Assembly (NCBI RefSeq): GCF_032854445.1
Contig: NC_088304.1
Location: forward strand, 28,281,732 to 28,345,731
Direction of reading: 5' to 3'
Length of the DNA: 64,000 bases
Source of the DNA: Liolophura sinensis
Lineage: Eukaryota > Mollusca > Polyplacophora > Chitonida > Chitonidae
The notes under the pieces: generated by a model
Told to the model about the DNA's origin: nothing
The model's input: only the letters and a program-made list of their open reading frames with translations
Database searches by the model: none
Program-made: the position numbers and the translations under genes
In this document: in pieces, positions 51,101 through 63,100 of the stretch
Layout of the letters: each line of letters begins with the position of its first letter
How positions within the stretch are numbered: the first letter of the stretch is position 1

Positions 51101-54100
51101 GATACCAGTATGACTCGGTATACAACAGAATATTATATCTTTATCTCTTTTAATTAATTTTGTATGTAAGGCTAAAGTTTTTTAATATATTTTGCTGTAT
51201 TGCCACAATGTTGGAGAGTAAATCACTACATATGATTGCTTTCTGTGTACGGCAGGAAGAAACATGTGATGAGGCCAGAAGCATAGCGCTGACCTCAGCA
51301 GAGAAGACTGGAGGATATTGAAGACAAAACAAAGACACGCGCTGTTCTAAGACAGCCGCAGAGGCAACCCTGTATCCATCCTTTGACCCATCAGTGCATA
51401 AAAATTTATAATCCGGGAAATTACCCTTTATAATCAGCAAAATGTCATTGAATTGTAAAAGGATTTGTATTAGATTCATTGTGTTCGATGAAACATTAAT
51501 TTGCGTTGTTGGAAGAAGCCAGGGAGGAGACTTAAAGTTACGAGTTATTCCTGCAAAAACTAGTGTGTCAATGTTATTCCACCAAACGCCTTCACTCAAA
51601 GTTTCTTAAGTTTTACAGTGAGTATAGATCTCTTGTACATATGGACAGAGCGTCCAGAATCTCTGTGGCTCTGCTTTGTGACTGTGTCTCGTTCCGCTTA
51701 GCCCGCGGTTAGGTGCCGTATCTTCATCGTGTTGAGTTTGTTCGCCGCTTTGTGAAGTATATGAAGTATTTTGAGGGATTTTAAAGTGGAAAGTGTAAAC
51801 CCCGTCTCAGCTGCACATTTGTAGGTCTTATAAAGACAAAGCTGCAGCTGACGCTTGATATTATTCATGTTTTCAGCACGGTAGCCCTTTAGAAAATCAT
51901 AAACATACAAAGAACCCACTGTGCCAGATGCCACAGTTTTGGGCAAAGCTATTTATTTTAATGCTAATCAGTGTTGGTGATACTGCCCTGGGGTACACCC
52001 ATTTCCTACTCATGAAAGTTAGAAAGAGTGAACCCCACCTGTACCTTCCTTTAATTCATGATCAAGGGGCCTCCGTGGCTCAGTCGGTTAGAGCGCTAGC
52101 GCAGCGTAATAACCCAGGAGCCTCTCACCAATGTGGTCGCTGTGAGTTGAAGTCCAGCTCATGTTGGCTTCCTCTCCGGCCGTAAGTGGGAAGGTCTGCC
52201 AGTAACCTGCGGATGGTCGTGGGTTTCCCCCGGGCTGTGCCCGGTTTCCACTCACCATAATGCTGGCCGCAGTCGTATAAGTGAAATATTCTTGAGAACG
52301 GCGTAAACACCAATCAAATAAATAAATAAATTAATTCATGATCAGATAAAATTTTAGATATACATAATGGTAAGCGGACTGTATGACCCTGATCTGATAG
52401 ATCTTTTAAGGTTCCATAATTCCAAGCCCTGTCGTAGACATTGTCATAATCAAAGAATAGTGAGAACATATGTTCATTATTAATAAAGGCATCACTAATA
52501 AAGGTTTCGAATCGAACATAGTGATCTAAACGACAGAACCGGCCAGGTCGAAACTACTGGAATAAACAACCACACAACTAAACGTCTGCATATACCAAGA
52601 TTTAGCTGGTGGACTAAGGCTATCCGTGGTCTGATCCCTTTGGTGTGCTTTATTGTAATTGTATGTCAAATGGAATGACGAAACAGCATTGTGAGAATTT
52701 CTAGACCACCACGACTAATAAATTGCAATTAACATCACTGCATCTTTTTAAATTTATTCTACTTAAGCCATGGTGCTAAGGGGCGTGTAAATTGCTAATA
52801 TTTATGCATTTACATGAACAGTTATAATAAAACTCTGACTCAGGTAAACTGACAAGAAGCTGTATTTCATCGGTTATGTCTGACCAGTTGCCAACTAGCA
52901 CATTGTCGTCGCGGCTCTGGTTTTACTCTCTATGCTGTACGTGTTTAATAATATGAAATGAAAATAGCACACAAACTATAAAAACGACAGTCAGTGATGG
53001 TTAACAGAACCGAACAGAACATAATATATGTCAAAACATTCCATAGCCCAGAACCACATACCTCATCCTGTACGTTTATATCATCGGTCTTCTCTACCAG
53101 TAGACGTAGAAGATCTATCCCACCACGTGACGCACCCAGATGTAAAGCTGTTTGTCCTGTCTGTGTAAACACAATCAGGAATCAGTAAAACTGTACTTAC
53201 AGAGGCAGACATCAATAGATCATAAAAATTCAACTTGTTTCACTTCTCCACAACCTGCATGATGTTTATATTATAGTTGTCTATCCAGTACATACACAAG
53301 CATCGAAGCAAAGCGCCTTTCGCTGCCCTCTGCCACACCTTTAAACAGATATATGGTGATTTATAAAATAATACATATTCAGAAGATCTTGCCGCACAGC
53401 AGTTGGAAACTCTATGTTATGTGTGTGAAAGTCGAACGTGTAAATAAAAACAGAAGTCAAATCCCTTGATCGTGAGTTCTATATTTTGATGATGTTAATG
53501 TCCCAGATGACACAGATTTGGGGTTTAAGGTGTTCAAGGCTATAGAATTTCTTTCACTTGCAGTTTGGTGCATTGCCAAGTTTTAATCACATAACTTCCG
53601 AGGGGTAGTTTGACTTGCCCTGGAGCAGCGGAAATCATAAGCTCAGAGATTTCCCCACTAAAAATGCGCTTACGTGTTTAAAATTTGGAGATTAGCAGTT
53701 CACAGCTCAGTATCTTTGGGGTGCCCAAAACTTCAGGAGAAAAAGCCTTCTCTCCACACACTCAGAAGTGTAACAGACCGAGTATGGGTATTCATGAATT
53801 CTTCACACGATCTTGAGTTTGATAAATCCAATTGGAATATAACTATTAGAGGAAAGCCGTTGAATATTTGCCAGCATACACCAAATTTCAGTTGGTATGC
53901 TCAGGGAAATACGTAAAGAAATACACATTTACCCAAACTGTGCATTGGGTTACTGTTCGGATGGTTTGTAGAGTTCGTCTCGACTAATAAGTGTTGTTAG
54001 CCCCACATGATGAGACCCTGTTTCACTATATCCAAACGACAAAAGCCAAATAAACTGGTTGAGCAACTTTGAGCTGTACACTGTACACAAGAAAACATAC

Positions 54101-57100
54101 GGCTGGGTATAAAATCCTTCCTTCTTCTGCTGTGAATCCACGCCTTCCCGACGGCCAAATAGTTTGTAATCTTGAAAAAACGCTAACTTCATTGTTCTTT
54201 GACGACCTGTTTTTACAAATGTATCCAGAACGGCAAACCATTTCGTGGAGAAATTGGACGTGATTGTTGTCATTCTTGTACCTTTTTTAACACTGAACTA
54301 AATGGCGAAGCTCTGAACGCTGGCGCTGGTAAAAGTCGGACATGTATGTCGTACATGTAATTCAGTGGGAACTAACGTGTGTTGGCGGAAAATATGCATA
54401 AAACCAGCATCATAATTATCTTGTGATTTTAGGTGCCAAATTACTCTGGTTAATGCACCATTTTTCAATATTTTTTCACCAAATTTAACAACATATATAG
54501 GGGTATACATCTAAATATGAATAAATAATAAATTTGAACAGTTGTTCTTTAAAAAATGAGTTTCCAGAAAGTCTTGCACCACACTAGCTGGAAACTCTGT
54601 TGCTGAACCATCGAATACAACTACTTACTCTATTCTTTATGTTGACGTTGGCGCCCTGCTCCAGCAAAATGCGAACAAAGCACTCGTTACCATGTAATGC
54701 CGCCTCATGTAAAGGTGTCTCCCCATCCTGTTATGTATGATTTAAATGACTGAAATCAGTACACAGCAAATTATTAAAAGGCTCCTGCTAGCCTTGTAGA
54801 TGTCATACCTCACAGTGGAGTAAAATTGAATGAATGATTTCGCCTTAATGCCACATTGACAATGTTTCAGCCATATTTTGACGAGAACAAGAGGCGATGA
54901 TTCGTTTCGACATGATTGTGAAAACATCAAAAAGTAAACAAACATGTTCAAAAACAGACAAGAAAAATCAAAAACAGCTAAAACTCGAAAACTACGAGAT
55001 TTTTAAAATAGTTTTTTACCGACACCTCGTTTAAACTTTTAAATTTTTAAATTTTTAGCCAATGGCAGGGAGAATAGCGTGCAGCTTATTACGTACATTC
55101 ACTCCGCCCAAGACGACGAATATATTTAAGAATGTTCGATCGAAAATCAACATAAAATATTGTTATTTTCCATATAGGTTTATTTAAGGCAGGCTTTGCC
55201 TCCCTTTCTAGGACTGTGTTTTCATGGATACCAATATGACTCGGTATACAACAGAATATTATATCTTTATCTCTTTTGTAATTAGTTTGATATGTAAAGC
55301 TAAATTTTTAAAATATATGTTGCTGTATTGCCACAATGGTGGAGAGTGAATCACTACATATGATTGCTTTCTGGGTACGGCAGGAAGAAACATGTGATGA
55401 GGCCAGAAGCATAACGCTGACCTCAGCAGAGAAGACTGGAGGATATTGAAGACAAAACAAAGACACGCGCTGTTCTAAGACAGCCGCAGAGGCAACCCTG
55501 TATCCATCCATTGACCCATCAGTGTATAAAAATGTATAATCCCGGCAATTACTCTTTGTAATCAGCAAAATGTTATTAAATTGTAAAAGGATTTGTATTA
55601 GATTCATTGTGTTAGATTAAACATTAATTTGCCTTGTGGAAAGCAGCCAGAGAAGAGACTTAAAGTTACGAGTTATTCCTGCAAAAACTAGTGTGTCAAT
55701 GTTATTCCACCAAACGCCTTCAATCAAAGTTTCTCAAGTTTTACAGTGAGTATAATTCTCTCATCAGTAAATATGAACAAAGGGTCCAGAATCTCTGTCC
55801 CTCTGCTTTGTGGCTGTGTCTTATTCCGCTTAGCCCGCGGTTAGGTGCCGTATCTTCACCATGATGAATTTGTTCTCCGCTTTGGATATATGAAGTATTT
55901 TAACGGTCTTTGATGTGGAAAATGTAAAACCTGACTCAGCTGCACAATTGTCGATGTTATAAAGATATAGTTGCAGCAGACGGTCGATGTTATTCATTAG
56001 CACGGTAGCACATGGGAAAATCATAAACACACGAAGATCCCCCTGTGGCAGGTGCCAAAGTTTTGGTCTAAGCTATTTATTTTAATGCTAATCAGGGATG
56101 GCGATAATATACTTGTTACTGTCTTCAAAACAGATAGGGAGTTGTCGGCCTTTGCAACTCCCTTGTTCTGTGAGGTAGGTGGCATTGAAATGACATCGAG
56201 TGTCTTTTAGTTGTCACGGCAGCTCAGAACTTGTTGTTGCGACGTTTTGAGGATGCATGGTGGTATGTATTTCTCTGAATTAGTTCAAATAATGTTTTAC
56301 GGAGTAAACATGGTCATTTTATGTTACCAAAGTGTACAATGAGTGTGAATCTGCGCAGGAGTTGACGCTATCGATAACTGACAGGAGATGTCACAGTTTG
56401 TCCACTTTTCGTGACATTAATGACGTAAATTCAGATATTCAATTGGGCGCTAAATATAACATCGTTCTTTGTTTTTAATTTCACGTGTAAAGAGCTTTGT
56501 AAACTGGATTGATGTATGGTTCTTGCTGAGCGTGCGAATTTGCTCAAGCGGTGTACCTACCCAACCAATAACAGTTCTAATAAAGCAGCAGTAATCAACC
56601 CAGCCTACCGACATATTTGGTAGTTGGCAGATGAGCCGACGTGAGCAAAATTTTAAAACATCAGTATCAGCCTGGAGAAAATGTGCCAGTAAGGTGCAAA
56701 GTTGTATGTGTGACCCAAAAGATGTGTCAGTATTAAGAAAAGTACGTGACTCTCTGAATAATGTTATGGAGCGTGTGACTAAAGATTATGAGCAGCTGAA
56801 GTTATCTCTTGGTCCTTTTGACTTTTATGATGAAGCCTATGCAAAGTTTGATAAGACTGAAGAAAACAATTTGCAACTTGCTAAAGAGATTACTGAATAT
56901 ATTCGTAACCTTGAATCAGATAAGTTGGAAGGTACATCTAGAAAAAGATCTGTATTATCTAAGGGTTTGTCTAAAGGATCCAGTGCTTCAAATCGGGTTG
57001 AAACAGCAACCCAGGTAGCCATGTTGAAATCAAAACTTAAGTTTATTGATTCAGAAGCTCAAAAACGGTTAGAGTTAGACAGAATCACAACCCTTAAGGA

Positions 57101-60100
57101 GTTAGGTATGGCTCAAGCCATATTTGAGGTTATTGCTGAAGCAGAAGCAGAAGCAGGTGTTTGTGATTTTCAATCTCGTGGAGATATTGATGTATCATGT
57201 GTTCCAAAGTTTGACTTAGTTCAAGAGTACGTAAGTTCTCAACAGGCTACATCTGAAAATGTAAAGCAGTCCGACTGGTATGCGTACAGTGCAAATTCAC
57301 CTGCAGTTACCAGTTGTCCAACACTGCATGGTGCTCTTACTGGGGTGGACATGTTTAGAGCCCCAAGGTCTGGTTTGAACACGCGTGCTTCATCATTTAC
57401 ACCGCATGCTTCTATTCAACCGACATGGGTTTACCAGCATACTCAGAACACCCCGCATGCGGTTATGTATGATTCTACTACTAATCGCCAGAATACTCAG
57501 TTTTCCACACCACTTGTCACTGAGCTGGACTTCGCATTATATGGGAGATAATCTGAGCTTGGAAATCTTACCGAAGCATTTGCACAACAAGTTAGTTTGG
57601 GACGATTACCACCCCCGGAGCCAGGTGTGTTTACTGGAGATCCTTTGAAATTTCCGGCTTGGAAAATTGCATTTAGTACTCTGATTGAGCATAAAGGCAT
57701 TGCACCTGCTGAAAGAATATATTACTTGCATAAGTACTTTAGTGGCGAAGCCACAGAAGCGTGGGAGGGATTTTTCTTTCCGACAAGCGACACTTTTTAT
57801 GAAGAAGCTAAACATCTTTTGGAAGAAAGGTATGGTGATTCCTTTACAGTAGCCAGTGCCTTCAGAGACAATCTACGGGGTTGGCCGAAGATGGCATCCA
57901 GAGATGCTACCGCTTTACGCAAATACGCAGATTTCTTGCGACAATGCCAGTCAGCTATGCGGACAGTTCCGAGTATGAATGTTCTGAATGACGACCGGGA
58001 GAATCAGAAATTGCTGTCAAAACTTCCAGAGTGGTTAGTGCTGCGCTGGATTAGAGTGGTCGCTGAGTACAGGGACAGGTTTAAGTGGTTTCACCCATTC
58101 GCCGAGTTTGTTGTGCTTGTAGCCAAAGAAGCGCAAATATCTTGTGATCCGGTGTTGCAACTGAACAAAGGAACTGAGAGGTCTCAGGATAATTACAGTA
58201 AGAATAAACCAACTTGTGCACGTACTCTTTCTACTGGTGCGAATGAATGCCGTGACAATGTAAAGGTGGATGAAAGGGCGATGATTTGTCTCTACTGCCA
58301 AAAACGACATCATCTGCACGATTGTAGAGCCTTCTTACAACGATCTTTGACTGATAGGAAGGAGTTTGCTAACGACAAAAGGCTTTGTTTTGGTTGTCTT
58401 GGAGCCGATCACAGAGCTAAGTTTTGTAAACAAGGGATTACATGAAAGGCGTGTGGTAAGCAATATCCTACTTCTCTGCATGGAGATTACAACAGAAGTA
58501 ATAACCAAGCTAATAAGGATGAGTCCAATGTGACAAATCAAGTTTGTTCCACATCTTCTCACACAAGAGTAACCCACAAGAATCACAGTGGTAGCGCAAG
58601 TAAATGTGCGATCATAGTTCCAGTTTGGCTTTCACATCTTGATAATCCAGATAAAGAGCGAATGGTATACGCATTACCGGACACGCAATCGGACACCACC
58701 TTTACTTTGGATAAAACCGGGGAAGAACTTAGACTACTAGGAATAGATGTGATATTACTGTTGTCGACTATGTCTGCAGATAAGCAGTTGATGGAAAGTC
58801 GCAGAATAGATGGATTAAGCGCCCGAGGATTTGATAGTTCACAGAAGATTCAGCAAACAGATCACACATTCCGACACCAGAAGTTGCGTTGAGATGGCAT
58901 CATCTTCAGAAGATTGCAGACAAGGTTATGCCCATTAGTAAAAATGGAGGTGGGTCTCCTCATTGGATACAATTGCCCTCGCGCACTGGTACCGCCAAAT
59001 GAGGACCATGAACCATATGGGCAGAAGACCGATTTAGGATGGGGTATTGTCGGCATAGCTGACTCAATTTTCAGTGAATCTGGAGCTGATCCCATCGGTC
59101 TTAGCCACAGGATCCTTGTCTGTGGACGACAGTGAAAGAAAAGGAAATCCGTCTGTTGTTATCCATTCCGTACGGTCAGCTGGTAAGGAGACAATTAACC
59201 CCATTACAGTGGCTAGAATGATGGAGCTAGATTTTAGCGAACACAAGAATACTCTTCTGACGATCGTTTGTTCCTGAAAAAGATAGGGAGCGGCATTAGA
59301 CTTCGTGATGATAAGCATTATGAAATGCCTCTGCATTTCAAGCAATCAGATACCAAGCTACCGAACAACCGGAGCCAGGCGCTACATCGTCTGTATCGGC
59401 TGAAGCAGCGTTTTACACGTGAAAAGAAATATCGAGATGACTACATCAAGTTCATGCGTAATATCATTCACCAGGTGTTTGCTTAGCCAGTCATTAAATG
59501 ATCGTCTATTGCAAGGTCCAGATCTTACAAATTCACTGACAAGCGTTCTGTGCAGATTCAGACAAGACTCAGTCGCATTTATCTGCGATATTGAACAAAT
59601 GTTCTTCCAGTTCAGGGTCAAGTCAGAACATCACAACTTTCTGAGATTTCTTTGGTGGAGCGACGATAACCTCAGCGGTGATCCCATCGTGATGCAGATG
59701 ACGTTGCACCTTTTTAGAGCTTCTCTTCTCCTCCCTGTGCGAGCTGTGGTCTGAAGGAAACGGCCAATAGGAACGAAGAGAAGTATGGAAAGGATGCCGC
59801 AGATTTTGTTAGGCATGACTTCTATGTCGATGATGGGCTGAAATCGACAGCTTCCGCTGAGAAAGCCATCGACCTGATTGACAGAAGCATGGCCATGTGT
59901 GCGGAAAGAGGTTTGCGTCCCCACAAGTTTGTCTCCAATTCAAGAGAAGTGCTAGCTGCGGTCCCTTCTGAAAATCAAGCAAAAGGCATACTGAGCCTGG
60001 ATCGTATGTTTGAACCTTTACTGGTTGAAACAGCACTTGGGGTACGGTGGTGTATCGAATTGGATGCATTCAGGTTCAGGTTTACCTTGCAGTAGAGGTT

Positions 60101-63100
60101 TTCTAGATTGGGACAGTCCATTGCCAGATCGTCCAAAATAGGAGAGCTGGAGAAATGATTTGTTTTTTCTAGAGAAGGTTTGTGTGCAGCGCTTTGTGAA
60201 ACCAGCTAACTTTGGTCAAGTTCGTTCGGCAAAACTCCACAGTTTTTCAAATGCCAGTAATAGTGGTTCCGACCTGTGTACCTACTTGCGGTTCACAGAT
60301 GATAGACAACAAGTGCATTGCTCGTTTATGATGGGTAGAACCAGGGTTACCGTTATGAAGCACGTTACCAATTCCAGACTTGAGATTAATGCAGCTCTCG
60401 TGTCAGCCAAGAATATTGCCTTCTTGAAGCGGGAGCTGGAGTTTGAGGATATCCAGGAATACTTCTGAACTGACAGCAAAGTGGTACTAGGGTATGTTAC
60501 GAACGATGTTCGCAGATTCCATGTATTCGTCGCGAATCGTGTGCAACAGATAAGGGAATTAAGCGAAGGAGCACAGTGGCGGCACATACCCTCAGACAAG
60601 AATCCAGCTGACTAAGCATCGCGAGAGTTGAGTGCTAAACAGTTCGTAGAGTCATCTAAGAGGATATGTGGCCCAGCCTTTCCCAGGGAGATGAGGATTC
60701 CAGACCTGGATGTTGAGACTCAGGAGATCGTATGTGACGAGAACGACCCAGAAGTGAGGAGAGCCACGACGGGGGCCATTCGGGCTAGCACGTCTGAGGG
60801 TTTTTCTCTTGAACGGGTCCAACTGGTATCGTCTGAAGAGGGCGGTGGCTGTTTGTCTTAGACCCAATATCGCAAGGTGAAGATTAACCGGTGCCAAAGC
60901 GGGCAAAGTCCATTCATGAGTATTAGCCAGTAAAGAGCGAGGATATCGAGAAGGCAGATTATGTTATTCTGAAGTTGGTGCAAAGAGAATCGTTTTCGTC
61001 GGATATCAAAGTCCTTGAATCGGTGCATGAGAACGAGAAGTCTACAAGGCAAACAGGGAAAGATCTCAAGAGAGTTTTAAAAGGCACAAGTTCGATTCAT
61101 CGATTGGACCCTTTCCTTGATGATAACAGCATCCTACACGTTGGTGGCCGATTACAACGGACAGAATTCACTTCAAATGTAAGACATCCTGCTGTTTTGC
61201 CACCATATCACCACATTAGTGATTTGGCACTTTCATGATAAGACAGGACATCAAGGCAACTTGAAATGACGACTAACCAGTTGAGGGCGCACGGTTTTGG
61301 GGTCATCGCTTGCAGTTCTGCCGTTTCGCAGTACATCAGTAAGTGTGTGGAATGCCAAAGGCTACGTCATGACGTTCAAGAGCAGGCAATGGGATATTTT
61401 GCAAAAGATAGATTTACAGAAGCTCCTCCTTTCACTTACTGCGGAGTGAACCTATTTTGACCCTGGATTGTGAAGAATGGACGGAAGAGCTTCAAACGGA
61501 TGGGGTCTTATTTACCTGCATTGCCTGTCGAGCGATCCATGTCGATACAGCCTATTCTGTCGACACAGATTCGTTCATTAACTCGCTTTGTCGTTTCTTG
61601 AGTATTCGTGGCTCTATTGGGATCGGATCGCGGAACAAATTTTGTGGGCGCGGAACGAGAACTCCGGAAAGCTGTTGCAGAAATGGACCAGACTCGAGTC
61701 CATATGTTTCTATCGGAGAAAGGCTGCGATTTCTTTGAGTTCAAAATGAATGTTCCCAGCGCTAGTCACCCAGTCGGAGTGTGGGAGCGACAGATAAGGA
61801 CCGTGCGCAGTGTACTTTCTGGTCTCCTCAGGAAGGGAGTCTCGCAACTTGATGACGACTCCTTACGTACTCCGCTGTACGAAGTCACTGCTATTGTTAA
61901 CAGCAGACCGCTTACGACCAACAACTTGAATGATCCTATGTCTTTGGAGCCTTTCACTCCAAATCATTTGTTGGCCATGAAGGCTAGTTTTATTTCCCCC
62001 CCCCCCCCACCAGGTGATTTCCAGCATGCAGATCTGTACCCTCGAAAACGCTAACGTAGAGTACAGCATCTGAGTAGCGAGTTTTGGCGCCGTTGGAAAC
62101 ACGAGTATTTGCAGACCTTAGAGACTCGCTCCAAGTGGAATCGTCCAGGGCGAAATGTCCAAGTAGGAGATGTTGTCTTATTGAAATAGGATCTGCCACA
62201 CAAGCAGTGGAGGTTGGCGCGAGTTAAGGAAACCATTGTTGATAGAGATAATTATGTACGCAAGGTTACCTTTGCTGTTGCTACTCAGAATCTAGATAAG
62301 AAGGGAAAACGAGTTCAATCCGTACCCTTTGGGAACGTCCAGTCCAGGAATTAGTTCTGCTGGTTGAGAACCCCAGTGATTAAACATATATTTGTATTTT
62401 GTTATGGAAATCAGAACAGTCTTATTTAGGGAGGTATGTTACTGTAATCAATACAGTTAGGGAGTTGTCGCCCTTTGCGACTTCCTCGTTCTGTGACGTA
62501 GGCGCCATTGAAACGACGTCAAGTGTCTTTCAGTTGTCACGGCAGCTCAGAACATGCGTTGTTGCGAGGTTTTGAGGATGTATGGTGGTATGTATTTCTC
62601 TGAATTAGCTCAGATAATATATTTACGATGTAAACACGTTTATTTTATGTTACCAAAGTGTACAATGAGTGTGAATCTGCGTAGGAGTTGAAGCTATCGA
62701 TAACTGACAGGAGATGTCACAGTTTGTCCACTTTTTGTGACTTCAATGACGTAAATTTCAGATATACAATTGGGCGCTCAATATAATATCGTTCTTTGTT
62801 TTTAGTTTCACGTGTAAAGAGCTTTGTGAACTGGATTAATGTATGGTTCTGGCTGAGCGTGCAAATTGCTCAAACTGTGTACCTTCACAACGAATGACAG
62901 TTCTAATAAAGCACCATGGATTGACTTTGTCATTTTCTCATTGCAAACTCACAGCAGCATTCGTCGCATAGCGATGCGGTAGCTGCTGTGATAATACTTC
63001 CCTGGGGTAAACCAATTTTTTGCTCACGAGAATTAGAAAGAGTGGGCCCCCACCCGTACCTTTAATTAAGCGGACTGATAGATCTTTTAAGGTTCCATAA

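Larger units (their letters stand above)
47061..51139. repeat. Tandem unit U9 (4,079 bp)
   Basis: Exons A8 and B9. The recent sister of U8: both exons encode the same peptides, and the introns agree over long stretches. Confidence 0.9.
51140..55267. repeat. Tandem unit U10 (about 4.13 kb) with a SINE insertion
   Basis: Exons A9 and B10. A 266-bp SINE plus its 14-bp target duplication interrupts the LINE fragment at 52065-52344. At about 55,020 the following LINE tail has lost several hundred bases and gained a short TTTTAAATTTTTAAATTTTTA run. Confidence 0.9.
56114..62916 (+). mobile_element. BEL/Pao LTR retrotransposon, copy 2 (dead)
   Basis: An element of 6.80 kb with the same structure as copy 1: LTRs at 56114-56590 and 62437-62916, broken gag-pol at 56631-62383. 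The sequence outside both LTRs matches the flanks of copy 1, so the copy arose by segmental duplication. It is shorter because of deletions of about 125 bp (at 59487), 115 bp (at 60094) and a few bases (at 61620). Confidence 0.92.

Noticed and set aside
52069-52160. A tRNA gene with box A- and box B-like sequences
   Set aside because: The tRNA-like head is followed by a SINE body and A/T-rich tail and is flanked by a target-site duplication; the cloverleaf is not maintained.
4443-56113. A CRISPR-like or satellite interpretation of the regular repeats
   Set aside because: The period is about 4 kb, the repeats contain exons and transposons, and there is no short repeat/spacer pattern.
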